Shown here: in pieces, positions 11,728 through 25,374 of the stretch | Layout: every line of letters begins with the position of its first letter | Numbering within the stretch: the first letter of the stretch is position 1 | Source: Mixophyes australis | Taxonomy: Eukaryota > Chordata > Amphibia > Anura > Limnodynastidae | Assembly (NCBI GenBank): GCA_036250195.1 | Contig: JAVHZZ010000003.1 | Location: 298,469,565-298,533,564, forward strand | Direction: 5' to 3' | DNA length: 64,000 bases | Program-made: the position numbers and the translations under genes | The notes under the pieces: model-generated | The model's input: the letters and a program-made list of their open reading frames with translations, nothing else | What the model was told of the DNA's origin: nothing | Database searches by the model: none

Positions 11728-13129
11728 GTACAGCATATCCCTTTGCAAGATTTGATAGTTGTTCTGTTGAGCAATGAGCATAATTAGGTCAACTGTAGAG
11801 CACACAGAATGCGACTTGCTATTTTGGAAAACTTTTAGATATTGGTATTACATGTAATTATAATAAAAATCTCCCAGACTATACAGCACAAATTGCAGTG
11901 CTATATACAGTTGACCTACTTTACAAAGCACACTGGGCGCACAGAGTAAAATGCGTTGGGTTTATCCTGAGGCACATAGTCTATCTAGCATTCTTGGGAG
12001 GCATCCCTGCAAACTAGAAGTGTAAAAGTGTAAACCTCAAATCCAAAGTCCAACCTACAACTTTAGAAGTGCTCATTAAATATTACATGTCTTCTAAAAT
12101 AGTGTTTGATTTAGCCTTATCTATAGCTTAAATTGTGACTGCCTTAATTACACCCGGCAGCTTTGTGTGTTTGAAGCTCTGCTTTACGTTGGCCAAAGTG
12201 CACCCTTTCTGCTGAAGTATGACTGTAAGACGTAAAATATGTCCTATTAAAAGAATAGGACAAGACCTAGGGATAAATGTATGAAGCTCCGATTTCTGCA
12301 AGTTGCCGTAAATCGGCGACTTTGTAGGGGAAATTTAAAGCGGCGATGGTTTGTAAAGGCAAACTTGCCTTTCCAAACCAACTAAAGCCATCACTGCTTT
12401 ACATTTCCCCTGCAAAGTTGCTGATTTCCGGCGATTTGCAGAAATCAGAGCTTCATACATTTACCCACTGATCTCCAACTGCCCAGATAGAGTGTAAAAG
12501 TCCTGACTGACATTAAAAAGTGTGTGCATCATCATTTGATGAGAAAACCCCATTAAATTGAAGTAGCCTTTCCAGTCTCGTCTGCATTTATTTAAAATGC
12601 TCTACTTTTGGCCTCCTAAAAAAATGGCATATAGCTTTTCCTACAAAACATGACTTGTGGGGTGGAGTAGAAAAATTAAAATCATTATGTTAAAAAATGA
12701 TATTTGTGTTCTGCATTTGTGCAGAACACCAGGTGGAGGCATGTAACATAAATATATTGTGCACCTGAAACAAAGCTCATACAATAGCAGAACATTTTAA
12801 ATGAAGGCCTGAAAAGCAGCTCAGAAACACTTCAGAAAGCACTTCTAATGCTTTAACTGTGAATGTGTGCTGTTGAAGTTGTGTTGGAATGCTTCTGACT
12901 TTCTCTGTCAAAAATACATTGACTTGAATCCAGTCCTCCTCAGTGCTTCATAAAGGTTCTTGCACTTGTGCAGGTCAATAGTAGAACACACTGATATCAC
13001 TAACCTGTAAAGCAAATACAAGAGACAACTTAAAAATATATGTTTTAACATTAACCATTGTAGATTCGGTTGACATTGCATTGATCATTTGTTGTTGCTG
13101 ACAGCCAAAGTTCACTTATTTGTGTTCAG
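11728..13129 (+). other. IYD: IYD last intron
   Basis: A 1.4-kb GT-AG intron holding a near-palindromic MITE at 12270-12466. Otherwise it is AT-rich sequence with no feature I can name. Confidence 0.9.
12270..12466. mobile_element. Palindromic MITE (family P2)
   Basis: A roughly 197-bp element whose halves are reverse complements. It begins with gggataaatgtatgaagctcc and ends with the complement gagcttcatacatttaccc. The arms then differ from those of the relative at 29908-30096, which shares only the ends and the taaagcggcg motif. Non-coding. Confidence 0.8.
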
Positions 13130-13312
13130 AATGCAGGTCTGGTTACAGTAACCACAACGCCTCTAAACTGTGGCCCTCGGCTTAGGCTGCTACTTGAACG
13201 TCCTGTCAACGAAAAATTACTGATGCTGCTTCCTGTTGGCTATCCAAGCAAAGACGCCACTGTGCCAGACTTAAATAGGAAGCCGTTAGAAGACATCATG
13301 GTGGTTATTTAA
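13130..13312 (+). CDS. IYD: Iodotyrosine deiodinase (IYD), last coding exon
   Basis: Encodes the C-terminus, from [19 protein letters not shown] through [20 protein letters not shown] to a TAA stop at 13310-13312. The acceptor is tgtgttcag at 13129. In the family, the TTTP Thr and the Arg of NRKPL contact FMN; both are present. The three exons together give about 165 residues, in line with the C-terminal part of the ~290-residue vertebrate protein. The 3' UTR appears very short, with a polyadenylation signal 44 bases after the stop. Confidence 0.97.
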   Translation, partial: NAGLVTVTTTPLNCGPRLRLLLERPVNEKLLMLLPVGYPSKDATVPDLNRKPLEDIMVVI

Positions 13313-13355
13313 AAAGCAAGATTCTGTCCAAAAATTGCATAGACTCTTTATTCTA

Positions 13356-13361
13356 AATAAA
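13356..13361 (+). promoter_or_regulatory. IYD: IYD polyadenylation signal
   Basis: AATAAA lies 44 bases after the IYD stop. It is the first canonical signal downstream, so cleavage near 13375-13385 is expected. A longer 3' UTR using a later signal (aataaa near 13436) is also possible. Confidence 0.75.
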
Positions 13362-13375
13362 AAGTCAGCTATTGT

Positions 13376-14287
13376 ATACAGAATTGTAGTTCATATGCAT
13401 CTAATCAACATGTAACTCAGTTTCTATGTTAAGCAAATAAAATCGTTTTTCTAAAATATATTTAAAAAATATTCTATCTAGCACACACTGAGAATGTAAG
13501 ATTTGTGTGCAGGTTTAAAGCAAATGCTTCAAAAAAGAAGTGTTACTTATGTAGCTCATATACATCAGTGAACTGCTATAAAACGTACAGTATGGTTACC
13601 AGACCATTTTGTTTTAATAAAGTGGCTCTAGGCAATCCGACTGGTAGGGCAACATTTAGCTGTCCAAAAAAGTTTTTTTAATCTCAATCTTCCGTGACAA
13701 CTTCCGTGGATTCTGCGGTATGACATCCTTTTTAATAATATTCCGTCTGCAACATAGTTATATATGCACTCCTCTTCAAGTAAATTCTTGAACAGCATTG
13801 AACTACATAAAAGGGCTATAATATCAATTAGAAACAATTATTACTGAAACATAGATTCAGCTGTCTTTTGATCATTGGCTGCAACCTGTGGGATATGGTT
13901 TTTTCAGTTTATGACTATATGGAAAAATTATTATATAACTCATTGCTTTGTAATGAAAATAAATTCTGGAATTGTATGGTAATATATTTGTAAATATAAC
14001 AAAAATCAGATAAATGAGATATTTAATATATTTTTTCAGCACGCAATAGCAACATTTATAGTGGGGCCTCCATATTCTGGCTGCCCTCACTGATCTTCTG
14101 AGCATAGGTAGGGTTCAGCACATGTGCAATGAAGCCCTGTTTGGGCTTTCAGTTCCAGAACTTAAGATTCCAAACAAGGCTTCACGCTTTATGGACTAGA
14201 CCCCAGCAGAGTCTAGGGCCCCGTGTTTACTGAGGGGTCCAAATTGCCCTTTTCTGATAGCCCCTTTCTGTTTCCTTTACTCACACC
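13376..14287. other. Sequence downstream of IYD, no gene seen
   Basis: AT-rich DNA directly after the IYD transcript end. No exon, RNA gene or clear repeat boundary was recognised. Confidence 0.5.
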
Positions 14288-14613
14288 TGAGAAATGTGAT
14301 TTTGCTAAGCTGACGCCATCTTATTGCCTTATAGCCATTTTGTTCTGTTATAGCTTAAATACAAATTAGATGCACCTGTTTTGTAGGAGTAATTCATTAT
14401 TTGCAAGGCTATGCTTATAACCTTGGACATAGCAGACAGGAGATAAGCCAGCCCCCCCTGGGGAGTTTTCCTGTTGATAATGAGAGAATATACTAACATC
14501 TTTGTAAAGGGAACATGAGTGGTTAAAACCTTTTGGGGCGTAGTTTTCTATAATACGTGATTTTTGCTATATAGATAGGGACTTGTAACTAATAAAGCAG
14601 AGTTTATTGTACA
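14288..14613 (+). mobile_element. Possible solo LTR
   Basis: The 326-bp segment starts TGAGAAATG and ends TTGTACA. It contains a TATA-like ctatatagat near 14569 and aataaa at 14591 just before the end, the order expected for an LTR. The flanks CTCACACC (14280-14287) and CTCAAACC (14614-14621) are near-duplicates. Eight bases is longer than usual for an LTR element, so the boundaries or the class may be wrong. Confidence 0.4.
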
Positions 14614-14621
14614 CTCAAACC

Positions 14622-16403
14622 ATACAGTGTATTTAATTCTCTCCAGCTGATGAGCTCATAACTGATAGACTGACACTTACAGGTGAACAATCTGATATAG
14701 ATTCGACACACCCTTAGGGCTTTATTGGTTATGTTCAGTGGTCGAGAGGGGAAATTTAGAAGTGGCAGCATAGAAAATGTAAGTGAATGGAATTTGATAG
14801 TATTACAATTAGAGCAGTAGGAGAATAGTGGAAAGGCACCACCACATACAATCCCATTACGACCACTGATTACATCTATCACTGAAAGCTTCCAATGGGT
14901 AGATATACTGCTCCCCCGTCACACACTGGCCAGTGTGTCCGAGAAGTGGGAGGGGCAAATTCCCCCCACCCCAACACCACCAGCAATGTTTATGTTCCCG
15001 TGTGTTCGAAACTCAGCTTCACTACACATTTTAAAATGGTCATGTAATCTTTTTCACTCATTTCATTTTCATTAAAATCAGAACTGTATAGAAGAATAGA
15101 GAGTTACTGAGGGTAAAGATGTGAATGGAGCTATCTAGCCAGCGCCTGTAAGCATACTTGTCTCTCCTAAATGCTTATCCTCGAGCACCCGTCCAATGAT
15201 TACCCTTTTCATCAGGCTTTACCATGGGAATACATCAAGATTAAAACTATACTGCATTTTTCTTTCATGTTTTCTTTTTACTTTGGAGAACAACTATTCT
15301 CTTATATTTCAGTTACCTCGTTGAAATTTTGCATCCCCAAAAATGATGCCACCCCTAAAAGATTTACGCCCTAGGCTGCAGCCTAGTCAGGCTATTGCAT
15401 GATCAGGCCTATGGCAAACCACTATCTTGCTTAGGGTAACTATAGAGTCTCAATCTGGCTCTGGTCCCTGCACATGCTCGGAAGAACAGAGGTGGGATCT
15501 TCAAAGCAGATGGTTACATATATATGTGCCCCACCACAAATTATGCTATGAGGCCATGTGGTTGTGTACCGAAAGAAGTTATTATAAATGTAATTTATAT
15601 TTTTTTTAAAAAAAAAATCTGAAATATATGTAAATTTGTCCATACAGTTGCAGAAATGTTATATTTTAATTACATGTATTTGATTAAATTTACCTACTTA
15701 ATTCACAGAGACAGCAATCACAAATGTGATCACTAACTTTCTTGCTGACAGATCTAAGGGCAGCGAGTCCTTATTTTTTTAAATTTTGCACTGTTCCCAA
15801 TGTATCACTAATACAAGCCCCCCTGACATTTTCCTTAACTATGATATGATGCTATTTTACCAATGCTTACAGTACATTGGGGGTTGTTTGCTAACATAGT
15901 GCACATGTTCAGTAAACCTTGACAACCAATCAGCAATTTGATTTGATAGATTTAGTGAAAGCAAATGTTTGATTGATTGCTACACAGACTCTTCATATCT
16001 ACCCAAGATTACCCAAGATTAAGTTGTTTTAGTACAACCCAAAAATACCTTCTCTAACCTTTGCTAACTATGCCCCAGCAGGATTTATGTCTTTCTGTCC
16101 TACTATGTGATCTTAAATACTTTTGTGTCAAAAAAGACAAAAGTATTATAGGAGTGATACCTTTTATTGGCTATACAAATATTTTTTATTACATTTGCTA
16201 GCTTTCAGAGCACAGAGGCCCCTTCATCAGGCAAGTTTGCAAATTATAAAAAAATATTTTTTGCTACAATTTCTGTCCTACTAAAATTATTGTCACTTCA
16301 GTGCTATACCTCTAGGTGGCAGTATTTAGCTTATTATGATTATTGGATGCTACAGAGTTTCAAAGTTTATTACATTTGTAAACCTTTTTACCTTCTTGTA
16401 AAA
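14622..16403. other. Intergenic, decayed repeats
   Basis: No gene seen. About 16130-16255 resembles a dispersed amphibian repeat, with ctttattggcta and then ctttcagagcacagaggccc and ttcatcaggcaa. The rest is AT-rich without a feature I can name. Confidence 0.45.
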
Positions 16404-16610
16404 CATCATCATCATCAATACTTATTTATATAGCGCCAGCAAATTACGTAGCACTTTACAATTGGGAACAAACACAGTAATAAAACAATACTGGGTAATA
16501 CAGACAGACAGAGAGGTAAGAGAGCCCTGCTAGCACGCTTGCAGTATATAAAACATAAAGACAGTATATATAAAACATAAGGACAACGTATATTGGACTG
16601 GCATTGCAAA
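16404..16610 (-). repeat. L2-like retroposon 3' end
   Basis: On the - strand this ends in gcgctatataaataag followed by a GAT-rich tail (catcatcatcatc on the + strand). Before it comes a stretch with cagagaggtaagagagccc. The same tail design ends the copies at 20128, 32112, 54493 and 61812, so I take these as 3' ends of L2/CR1-type LINEs or SINEs using their tails. Confidence 0.6.
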
Positions 16611-17025
16611 GAAGTGTTAATTGAAAACTTGCACTTAGTTTACAGAAATGCAAATATGCTAACCAAAAAGTCATACATTTTCTACAGTTCTATCTATAGC
16701 TTCCTATAACATTCTAACAAACACAAAATTAATAAAATACACAGCTTAACGTACAGAACTACAAATATGATGTATCAATAAAAAATCTTACTAGTCATAA
16801 AGATGTTATATTAAAATGTAGAACAATATTGTCTGTGAGAAATAAATGGAAAAATTGCATACCTACCAAAATGTTTGCGTTCTCTAATAAACAGGTGAGT
16901 ACTGTATTCATATATTAGGTAAAAAAGAGCTTGCAAAAGCATACAAGGGACAGAGAAAAGGGCTGGCAGATGTGACAGCAGCCTTGAGTACAAGCATTTG
17001 GCACAGGTAAACCAAAGCACATAGG

Positions 17026-17145
17026 GGTATATTTACTAAACTGCGGGTTTGAAAAAGTGGAGATGTTGCCTATAGCAACCAATCAGATTCTAGCTGTCAT
17101 TTTGTAGAGTGTACTAAATAAATAATAGCTACAATCTGATTGTAT
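17026..17145. mobile_element. Palindromic MITE (family P1), truncated
   Basis: Contains gtttgaaaaagtgg, ttgcctatagcaaccaatca and gattctagctgtcattttg, matching the P1 copies at 8213-8637. The second half breaks off into a TA microsatellite. Confidence 0.65.
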
Positions 17146-17150
17146 AATAC

Positions 17151-17172
17151 TATATATATATATATATATATA

Positions 17173-17214
<42 letters not shown>

Positions 17215-17220
17215 TATATA
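17151..17220. repeat. TA/CA microsatellite
   Basis: Runs of ta with one interruption, then (ca)n. Small ORFs across it are artefacts of the repeat. Confidence 0.95.
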
Positions 17221-20127
17221 CATATTTATTTTTAATATGCAAGGACACGGGTGCATGGCATTTTTACCCGGAGTGCCAAAACACATTGTTCTACTACAAG
17301 GACATAAATATGACAGTTTGTGTATAATTCTGGCAAAAGCAGTTAATTTTCACAAGGCCTACTCATGAATCATCCGTTTTTAGCACAGAAGTTACCATAC
17401 ATTTACTGAATAAATATCCAATGGCATTTGGCAGCATGTCCAACAGTTTACTATTTAAGGATCCTAGATTCCTCCTGGAATCATGTACCGTTGACATATT
17501 TCTAGTCATAATTCCTAATCATAAACCCTTCCAAACTATTGTTCTCAAATTTCCTCAAAGTGTGACATAATAACATGTAATTTCCTCCCACTTCATTGCA
17601 GTCATCCAACAGAGTAATTAAGGACAGTAGTGAATCACTTGTCCTCTCTAATTGGTCATGTTGTTGGGATACAGTGCAGGACATGTGTAAGAGCTATTCA
17701 CTGCAAGATCGTATCAAGAAATATGAATGAGACTGTTTAATACTAGATAACAACTTCCTGAGCTGTCCTCATCACACAGAGTATTAGTTTTCTCCTGTTT
17801 ATTTTGGCGGGGTTTATTTACATACATTTTGCAGTTAGGTAAATGGCATTTTTGTTTAAAAACAAAAAACCGGTGACACTTTAGTATTTTATTTCTGAAA
17901 ATGTCATTACAATCTTTTGGAGAAAAAACTAGCACTCTGATTACTAGAAGGAGATTATTTTAATTTTTAATACTAATACTATTGGGTAAAATTCAAGTGG
18001 ACCAAGTTATTTTTGATGAAAGTTCCAGGATCAATTATTATAGGTAGGGGTAAAGCACAAAAATTGACCAATAAGAAAGGTCTTCTTGGTAAGTCTGGTC
18101 GACAATCTGCATGTATGTCTGTAGTCATAGATTGGCCACGTTATATGGCACTGTCATGATCCCAACATTTAGCATAAACAGTGAATGATTAGATCTGTAC
18201 AATTTGGCCCAATGTACATATGGACAGGTTTGATTAACTGGTATGGGCAGCAAAAGGTGCTCTCATTCAGATGTAGGTACATCTCAAAGCTGTTTATATG
18301 TTGTTTTGGGACTTTCATGTATTTTATTTATTATGAGGGCACTGTCATAATAATATTAATGCAATTAAAGAGATTCCAAACCCAAATGAATCATTCTCTC
18401 TCCACACAACCTGCTAATCACCACTTCCCCACTCCCACATACCCCAATGGCACTTATTTTTGTGTTTATATTTACCAAGCCTGCAATTCCTGGGTTGTGA
18501 GTAGGCTGCTTTCTTCTTCGACTTGAGAGATGTACAAAACCACATCTCAATGCAGCTCTCCAGTTACACTGGTAAATGTTAATGTGCTATACATGATAGA
18601 TCATTGTAGGAGAACATGGCACTATCACATATCCCAATGCAATGTGCTATCACACATACCGCACTGCAGCTTGGCAAAGAAGCAGGAGACCTGCATGGAA
18701 ACAGACTTGTGAGATCATTTCCATACAGGTTGGGAGCAGGAAGAACTGAGGAAGGTGCTCACAAATATTACATTATTGACACCACTTATAACATTTTGCA
18801 TTGAAATGTATTTTATTACAGTGTGGAGGGAGGAAACATTCTATCTCACTTTTATATTTTATCTTAATGTTTCATATATGAAATGTACAGTTTTGGGGTT
18901 CTCTTTGTCGTTAGCTATTTTGTGATCAAGGTAAAGATGAGCCACAAAAAAAAATTGAAACATTGGATTAGAAATAAAAAAAATAAAAAAATCAGACAAA
19001 TAAACCTTTTAGCATATTATTACTCATTCAATTTCAGTGAATTGTAATCATTGGTCTAATTATTTAACCAATTCAGTTTCTGAAATTTGATGGATACTGC
19101 TCCTAAATAAAATGTTTTTTAGCTTTCAAAAGGAACTCCCTTTATTTGTATACAATAATTTAAGTGACATCTTATCTTCTCCTATTATATCTTAAAATAG
19201 GTGTCCAACTTTGTCAGCTTATGTTCTTGCGGGATATTTGTGTGTTGCATACCAAAAATTATAAATAACGTTTTGAAGAAAAAAAACAGGTGTCAAATCA
19301 TTTTATGAGGCGCTATCACCTTTAGTAATACATTATACAGGTCAGTCCTCTAATAGTAACGTGGTATTCCAAGGTTCTGGCCCAACCATTGTGTCTGAAC
19401 TGGCAATATTGTTTAACAACAGCTGAAATAATATGACACAAGAACCTTCAATCTGTAACCTATAAATCACTGTTCTTATCTTTGCCATTTTCATATACTT
19501 ATTCTTTTCTGCATTTGGCAGAAGAATACACACTGAAGTGGTTTTCTCTGGAAAGAGTTGGAAAAAAAATCAATAAAATATTTTATTAGGTTTACGTACC
19601 TTACAGAAAGGAAACAGATGGGAATTATATTGTTGTGGTTGACTTGACACATAATGATCTGAATCTTATCATTTGTACAATATTCACACCAGAATCTTTC
19701 TATGTGTTGGCTAACTTGGATTCTCTTAAGGGTCACTATACCCATACCCCAAAGCTGTTATGTTTTTCACAGGTCAGTCCCTATTGCCCTTGTACAAAGG
19801 GTACATATACTTTCTGACTATTGCTATTGCCACAGTAAAAGTGAAGCATGATGGGTGGAACTGGATTGGCCTAGACAAATTGGGTCTATTTGTCCCAATT
19901 TTTACAGTTTTGTTCCAATGTTCCCCCAATATTAGTATGTATGGCATACCTAAAGTACTGATTGTCATTATATGGAATACCAATATCCACAAATATATTT
20001 TGGATATGTAAAAGCTTAACTGGTCTCAAGATTATTTGGCATTGTATCTAATCTTTTATTTGATCTTCCTGCAAGCTATTGTTCTCTGTTTTCACCTAAT
20101 TATGTCTGATATGGGTTGACTTCAGCT
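17221..20127. other. Intergenic, no gene recognised
   Basis: AT-rich sequence with many short unrelated ORFs, none longer than 113 codons and none with family motifs. No tRNA, exon or complete mobile element was recognised. Confidence 0.5.
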
Positions 20128-20180
20128 CATGATGATCATCTATTTATATCGCGCCACTAATCAGCACAGGACAAAATGCC
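20128..20180 (-). repeat. L2-like retroposon 3' tail, short
   Basis: The + strand reads gatgatcatctatttatatc and then gcgccactaat, the shared tail signature of the L2-like family. Only the tail is preserved. Confidence 0.45.
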
Positions 20181-22434
20181 CCTCCCCATCATGAAAACTT
20201 TATATCTGGCAATGACGTGATGGTGTGGGCAATTTCCACACCCCGGGAATTTGAAGTGGTTGCCCCTGGCAAACAAAGGAAATATTGGAGGCACAAAAGC
20301 CATTAAATACATTCACGTTAAATACATTCTAGCAAAAGGAGTCAAGTAGAAAATGTAATTACCAATATATAGTAGACACATCATAAGGACTATTTTACTT
20401 ACCTGTATGGATAGATAGCTAGCAACTATGTACACACTTCTATGAAGAAAATGATGTAGTTATATTTATGGTGTCACTTTCAGAGCTACCAAACGGTTAT
20501 TAATGAGACATTGATGTAAATATTTGGGCCACTTATATCTCATGATTATTTTTTATCTTTTGTTATGACAACAGTATGATAACTGTTGTTTTCATTTGGA
20601 TTACCCTATGTCCTTTATATAAAGTAGATTTGAGAATGTAAGTGTATGTTTATACTAAAGTGAGTTAGGACCAATCAAGCTCAGTTATGAACATTTTCGT
20701 CATTTTGTGTAGCTTATTTACTGCTCAGAAGAACGGCCGTGCACAGGACTTTCCTTCCTCAGGCACGCACAGATGATGTCAAGTCTTTAAAATGTAACAC
20801 CAAAGAAGCATGGGGACTGCCGTAGGGCATTAGAGAAGCTCTGATTCCTAAAAATAGTTCTCAAACCAGTTCATCAAATTAGATTTAAAGTTTGAAAATT
20901 CCCAAGAAATTGTCAAGCTTTAGATGAACTAAAAGAGTGGGTAGAATTTGAGCAAGGTTAAGAGGTTTAACCATGTTTGACCCAGTTTGAACTTGTTGGA
21001 GCTTATTTTAAATGAATTGGTTCATTGAATTGGTTTTGAATATGATCGGGGAACTTCGATCTCGAACACAATAAAATTAAAGTTAAAATCTGTTAAAAAA
21101 ATACTATTAAATGAGTCATTTAAACTCATACGGGCAATCTTTTATAGTATATTTTAACATCTTTAAATTGCGAACGCAAATTTGAACATTAAACCTTGTA
21201 CAAAAAATTTAGCGTTCTAGGGCAGGGTGGCCGTAGCTGTTGCGCCAGATCTAACAGACTGGACAAGTTCGAGACCCTTTAACCAATCAAATTTGTTCCT
21301 ATTTCAAACCAGTTTGAATTACTTGACCATCTCTTTGTAACCTATGTATAATTTTATTTTCATTCCTGCTTGCTATTTATCATCCTCTGTTCTTGTATTA
21401 TTTATGCTGCCATCTAAATTCCAAAAATCTGTATAGATTACAGTTGTTTCAAGCAGCGACTACAGAACTGCTGTGAATGATTCTTTATACTGTGATGTGC
21501 TGCGACTTGGACTTTAATTGACATTCCAGACCAGCTGCCTTGTCTTTCAATATTTAGTTAATGGTGATCCAGCTTCCAGAGTGATCATCTGCTGTGATTG
21601 ATTATGCCTTGCTTGCATGCCTCTCCTTTTATTCTATTTATCTTTTAACCGTTTTGTTCTCTATGTGTCTTTGTTTTACCTCAGTATAACATAATAGAAT
21701 CTAAAGAATAGGTATAGACTCTGCTGAATTTGAGTCATCTGCCTCACAGCCAGTAAGAATCTGAGAACAGGGATGAGAGCGTTGGGCAAGAACTGATAAG
21801 GCTGTAGGAGGGAACAGCATCTGAAGGCATCCAATCTGTGCCAAATTCAGGAAAAGCAACCAAGCAGAAAATGAAAATAAGAATGGGGAACGGTTAGAGG
21901 CCGTGATGCATGTCAAATGTGGCTTGAAAACTTCACACCAAATACGTTTTTTTCTTATAAAACAATAGAAGGATGGCATATAAAGGTCTTAAAACTGGAA
22001 AGTATCTATAACAGGAAAAGTTCACATACATAATAAAAAATAAAGTAAGTCTTGAAAATCAATATTAATGAATCCTTGGTGCCAATTTGTAGACACCAAT
22101 TTGTAACATTTCTAATCCCTGTACTTTACTAGAATATATATAAACATAGTATTCATGAAGATATATCACTACTCACAAATGAATACAAGTAAAACCCTAT
22201 ACAAAGTTCTTCCTAATTAAATATTACATCTCAGAAAATAGTTTTTACCATTTTCAATAGTTGGAACCTATATTTACTGAAGCACTGTAAAGTATTATTC
22301 AGTAATCAATAATACAGTTTTCTTTTCTATAATGAAATACCCTAGAACAAGCTTTTTAATGTGTATTCAATGTGATTTTAAATGTTTACCAATTATCCTC
22401 TAAAGTGTTAGTTTTTACTAAGTATCACATAATG
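20181..22434. other. Intergenic, includes a pol III-like box pair
   Basis: Mostly AT-rich. About 20930-21340 has repeated variants of a 'gtttgaa' phrase and may be a decayed DNA transposon. At 21229-21275 there is a tggccgtagctg stretch resembling a tRNA A box, with gttcgagac resembling a B box about 40 bases later. No complete tRNA fold was recognised. Confidence 0.4.
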
Positions 22435-23708
22435 GGGCCTGAGTCATTAAGGTTCACATACTGAGCGCATTGTACTCCCGAAGTCAACAAGGAACGGATG
22501 TAAAAATATGTGTGGTGGTGACTGCAGATGTCGTTTTACTAGATCAGATACTGCAGGATAAGTGAAATATGTGAAATATAAAATCTCAAAAGAAAGCACA
22601 GAAAAAAATATATTAAGCAATTAATGTTACTAGTCAATAATATAGTCATTTTTTATTGTAAATGGAAATGCTGTCTGTAATGTATGTGATGTCTACTATA
22701 CATGCGCATGTTATAGCATGCATACGATACTGACATCATTTGGACTCAGGAATTAGACTAGCCTTATAACTTTAATTTCTCATTGCAACGATAAGAGATA
22801 ATATAACGTGGCAATTTATTACATTTGATTCGCTGGGAGAGCAGCACAGATAGAAGCCTGTCCCAGTCAATAGTCTGTAATGGTAATGGCAATCACTTTA
22901 TTAACAGGTTCTTAGACACCTATAGGGACTGGATTTACAATTAATGAGGCTGGGACCTATTATATCTCCTGCGGGCCTCTAATAATAAATAGCCTAGAAG
23001 ACTGCAGATGCGATAATCTAACGTCTTCAGATGTTGAGAAATAGATCCCTGAAAGAGAAGCTTCTAAAACATCTGTCACAAGTATGTAACTTTTAACAAA
23101 GCTGCAGTGAAAAATTGGTAAGGTTGAATTTTACCTTAATATTACATGGGTACATAGTCATTTAGGTTAAATGAAAACATATGCTGTGCTTAGTTCACTT
23201 CCACTTGGTTCCATTGGCTAGCTTTCAAAGTCTCAGGTGAGCATCGCTCCCAAATTGAAGCCCTTCCCCGCAGAACTCAGTTTCTAACCGACTAATCTGT
23301 TTAAACCTGACATGCGGCTACTGTTTTAAACCTGATACCAACCATTAGGTCTTGATTACAGTATCTCCTTTACCCCTTTCTATCCGCTATCCTCTCCCCA
23401 AATCCCATCCTCCTCCTCTCAACACCCCTTTACCCCATCCTTGCTTATGAGTGCACTGGTACTGATATTGTTTTTCTATACAATAATAATACAAAAAAAT
23501 GTAAGCAAACAAGTATGTGATAAAATATGCTTATTTGCTACCTGTGTTCAATAAATAAGAGTATATTAAAAAAAAGACATATGTTCCAATTTTCTTCCAC
23601 TAAATCCCAATTGATCCAAGTAGGCAAAAAAAACCACTATTGATCTTAGTACAATTTGCCTAAAAGGGGAAAAATATTTCCTGTCCCATTACTAGCAATC
23701 AGACATAT
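22435..23708. other. Intergenic with decayed repeat ends
   Basis: ggggcctgagtcattaagg at 22435 looks like the end of a common non-autonomous element. About 23345-23510 is a pyrimidine-rich stretch followed by aataataat and A runs, resembling a LINE 3' UTR end. No coding sequence is recognised. Confidence 0.4.
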
Positions 23709-24518
23709 AGGGCTAGATTTACTAAGAATCAAGTTTGGTGGCGGTTTATAACTGCCACCCATCGCCGGAGGTTAAATGGTCCAAACCGCCGCATTTACTA
23801 TAGGGCGGTTTGAGGCTTCAATTTAAAATGAATTGCAATGTATGGTGGATTGAAAAGCTAAACAGCTGGTGGTTTTCTCTAAACCGCGGGCGGTTTGGTT
23901 AAAACTACCATCAAAACCACCATCCAAGAGACAGGACAGGAGAGTTTTAATACCTGCTTCAGAATGGCTTGATAGCTCAAACATGCTGTTTCAACTATTT
24001 TGCCATTCAGAACATAAGAGAAAACACCATTGAAATTTAAATTATTTGGGCAATCATTATTTATGGATTAAGGGGCAAAATGAATGTAATATTAAGTTAT
24101 GAGGAGAATTTTTTTTATTATTATATTAAGGGGACAAAATTATTTCATTTTTATATTATTCGGGTACTATGTAATGGCAAATTGTGCAATATAAATAATT
24201 ATATCCACCATTAACAATCAGTTAATAATATTTTATATTCACATTTCCCACAAAAGATAATGCTATAATAGTATCCCCTTAAAAAAAAAAGATCCTCATA
24301 AGTTAATATTAAATTCATTTTACCCATAAATCAATAAATAATGATTGCCCGAATAATTTAAATGTCAATGTTGCTTCCTCTTATGTTCTGAATGGCAAAA
24401 TAGCTCAAACAATATGCTGTTTGATCAATCTCGCCATTCACAACCACCTCTTTTATTTTGTCCGTTTAAAGGGCGGTTTGGCGGCAGTTTTGAAAACCCC
24501 AGCTTCGTAAATCCGGCT
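23709..24518. mobile_element. Long fold-back element (about 0.8 kb)
   Basis: Outer ends are gggctagatttactaag on the left and cttcgtaaatccggc on the right. Inner arms at about 23970-24115 and 24285-24430 are imperfect inverted copies; both contain the ctcaaacatgctgttt and ttctgaatggcaaaat phrases or their complements. ggcggtttgg motifs occur on both sides. Non-coding, MITE-like. Confidence 0.7.
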
Positions 24519-24993
24519 GTTTGTATGTTCATCACCATGTTGGAAGTCCTCTCAATTAACTCCGGGGTTTATCTTACAATTTGGTACTATCAACGAGGAG
24601 AATAATCTATACTGGATCGCTACACTGAGACTGACTGTATGTTCTTCCGATGTCAAAGGCATATTGAAGAGATAAGTATTTGCTGCAAAAGCACTACACA
24701 TGACTGCTGAGTTGTGCTGTCTGCACCTAAGGGTGCTTTTCTTTTAAGCCTAAGTGCACCTCTCAAGCCAAGGAAAGAACTGATATACTCAGGACTCTGT
24801 TTCAGTGCATAACCATCTGTGTCTACTTCTCTGGATGTTGTATATCATTCTTAATTGGATTTATATTTGGGTTCAATAAGCAATTAGAATACACTGAGGA
24901 CAATATTTAGGACATTCCTCAGACTATTCCATATTAGTCTTGTTTATATAAGAGCTCTTTTTATGTGATATTTAATAGATATCAGTCTAATAA

Positions 24994-25001
<8 letters not shown>
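24519..25001. other. Intergenic, no feature recognised
   Basis: No gene, RNA or clear repeat seen before the TA tract. Confidence 0.5.
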
Positions 25002-25052
<51 letters not shown>

Positions 25053-25374
25053 AGCAAAAGGCGCTTAGTGCATTAATAGAAAATCACCAAATTGTGACAA
25101 TACTTATGCGTATATGTGTACCTCATACACAATAAGAATATAAAAACATACAGATTTACGCAGCAGGCAGCTCCTCAAAAAAAGCACTCATTTGCAAGTG
25201 CTCAAATAATTCTAAAAGCCAAAAGGAGAGAGAAGCGCCACGCATAGTGTATTAAATTACCAACAATTAGTCTTCTCAGTGTAACAAACAAGTGAATTGG
25301 CCTCGTACCAAAAAACGAATAATAAACAGCTTATCTGTAATTAGATTCCCGACATCCTATATAGTAAGAATCCT

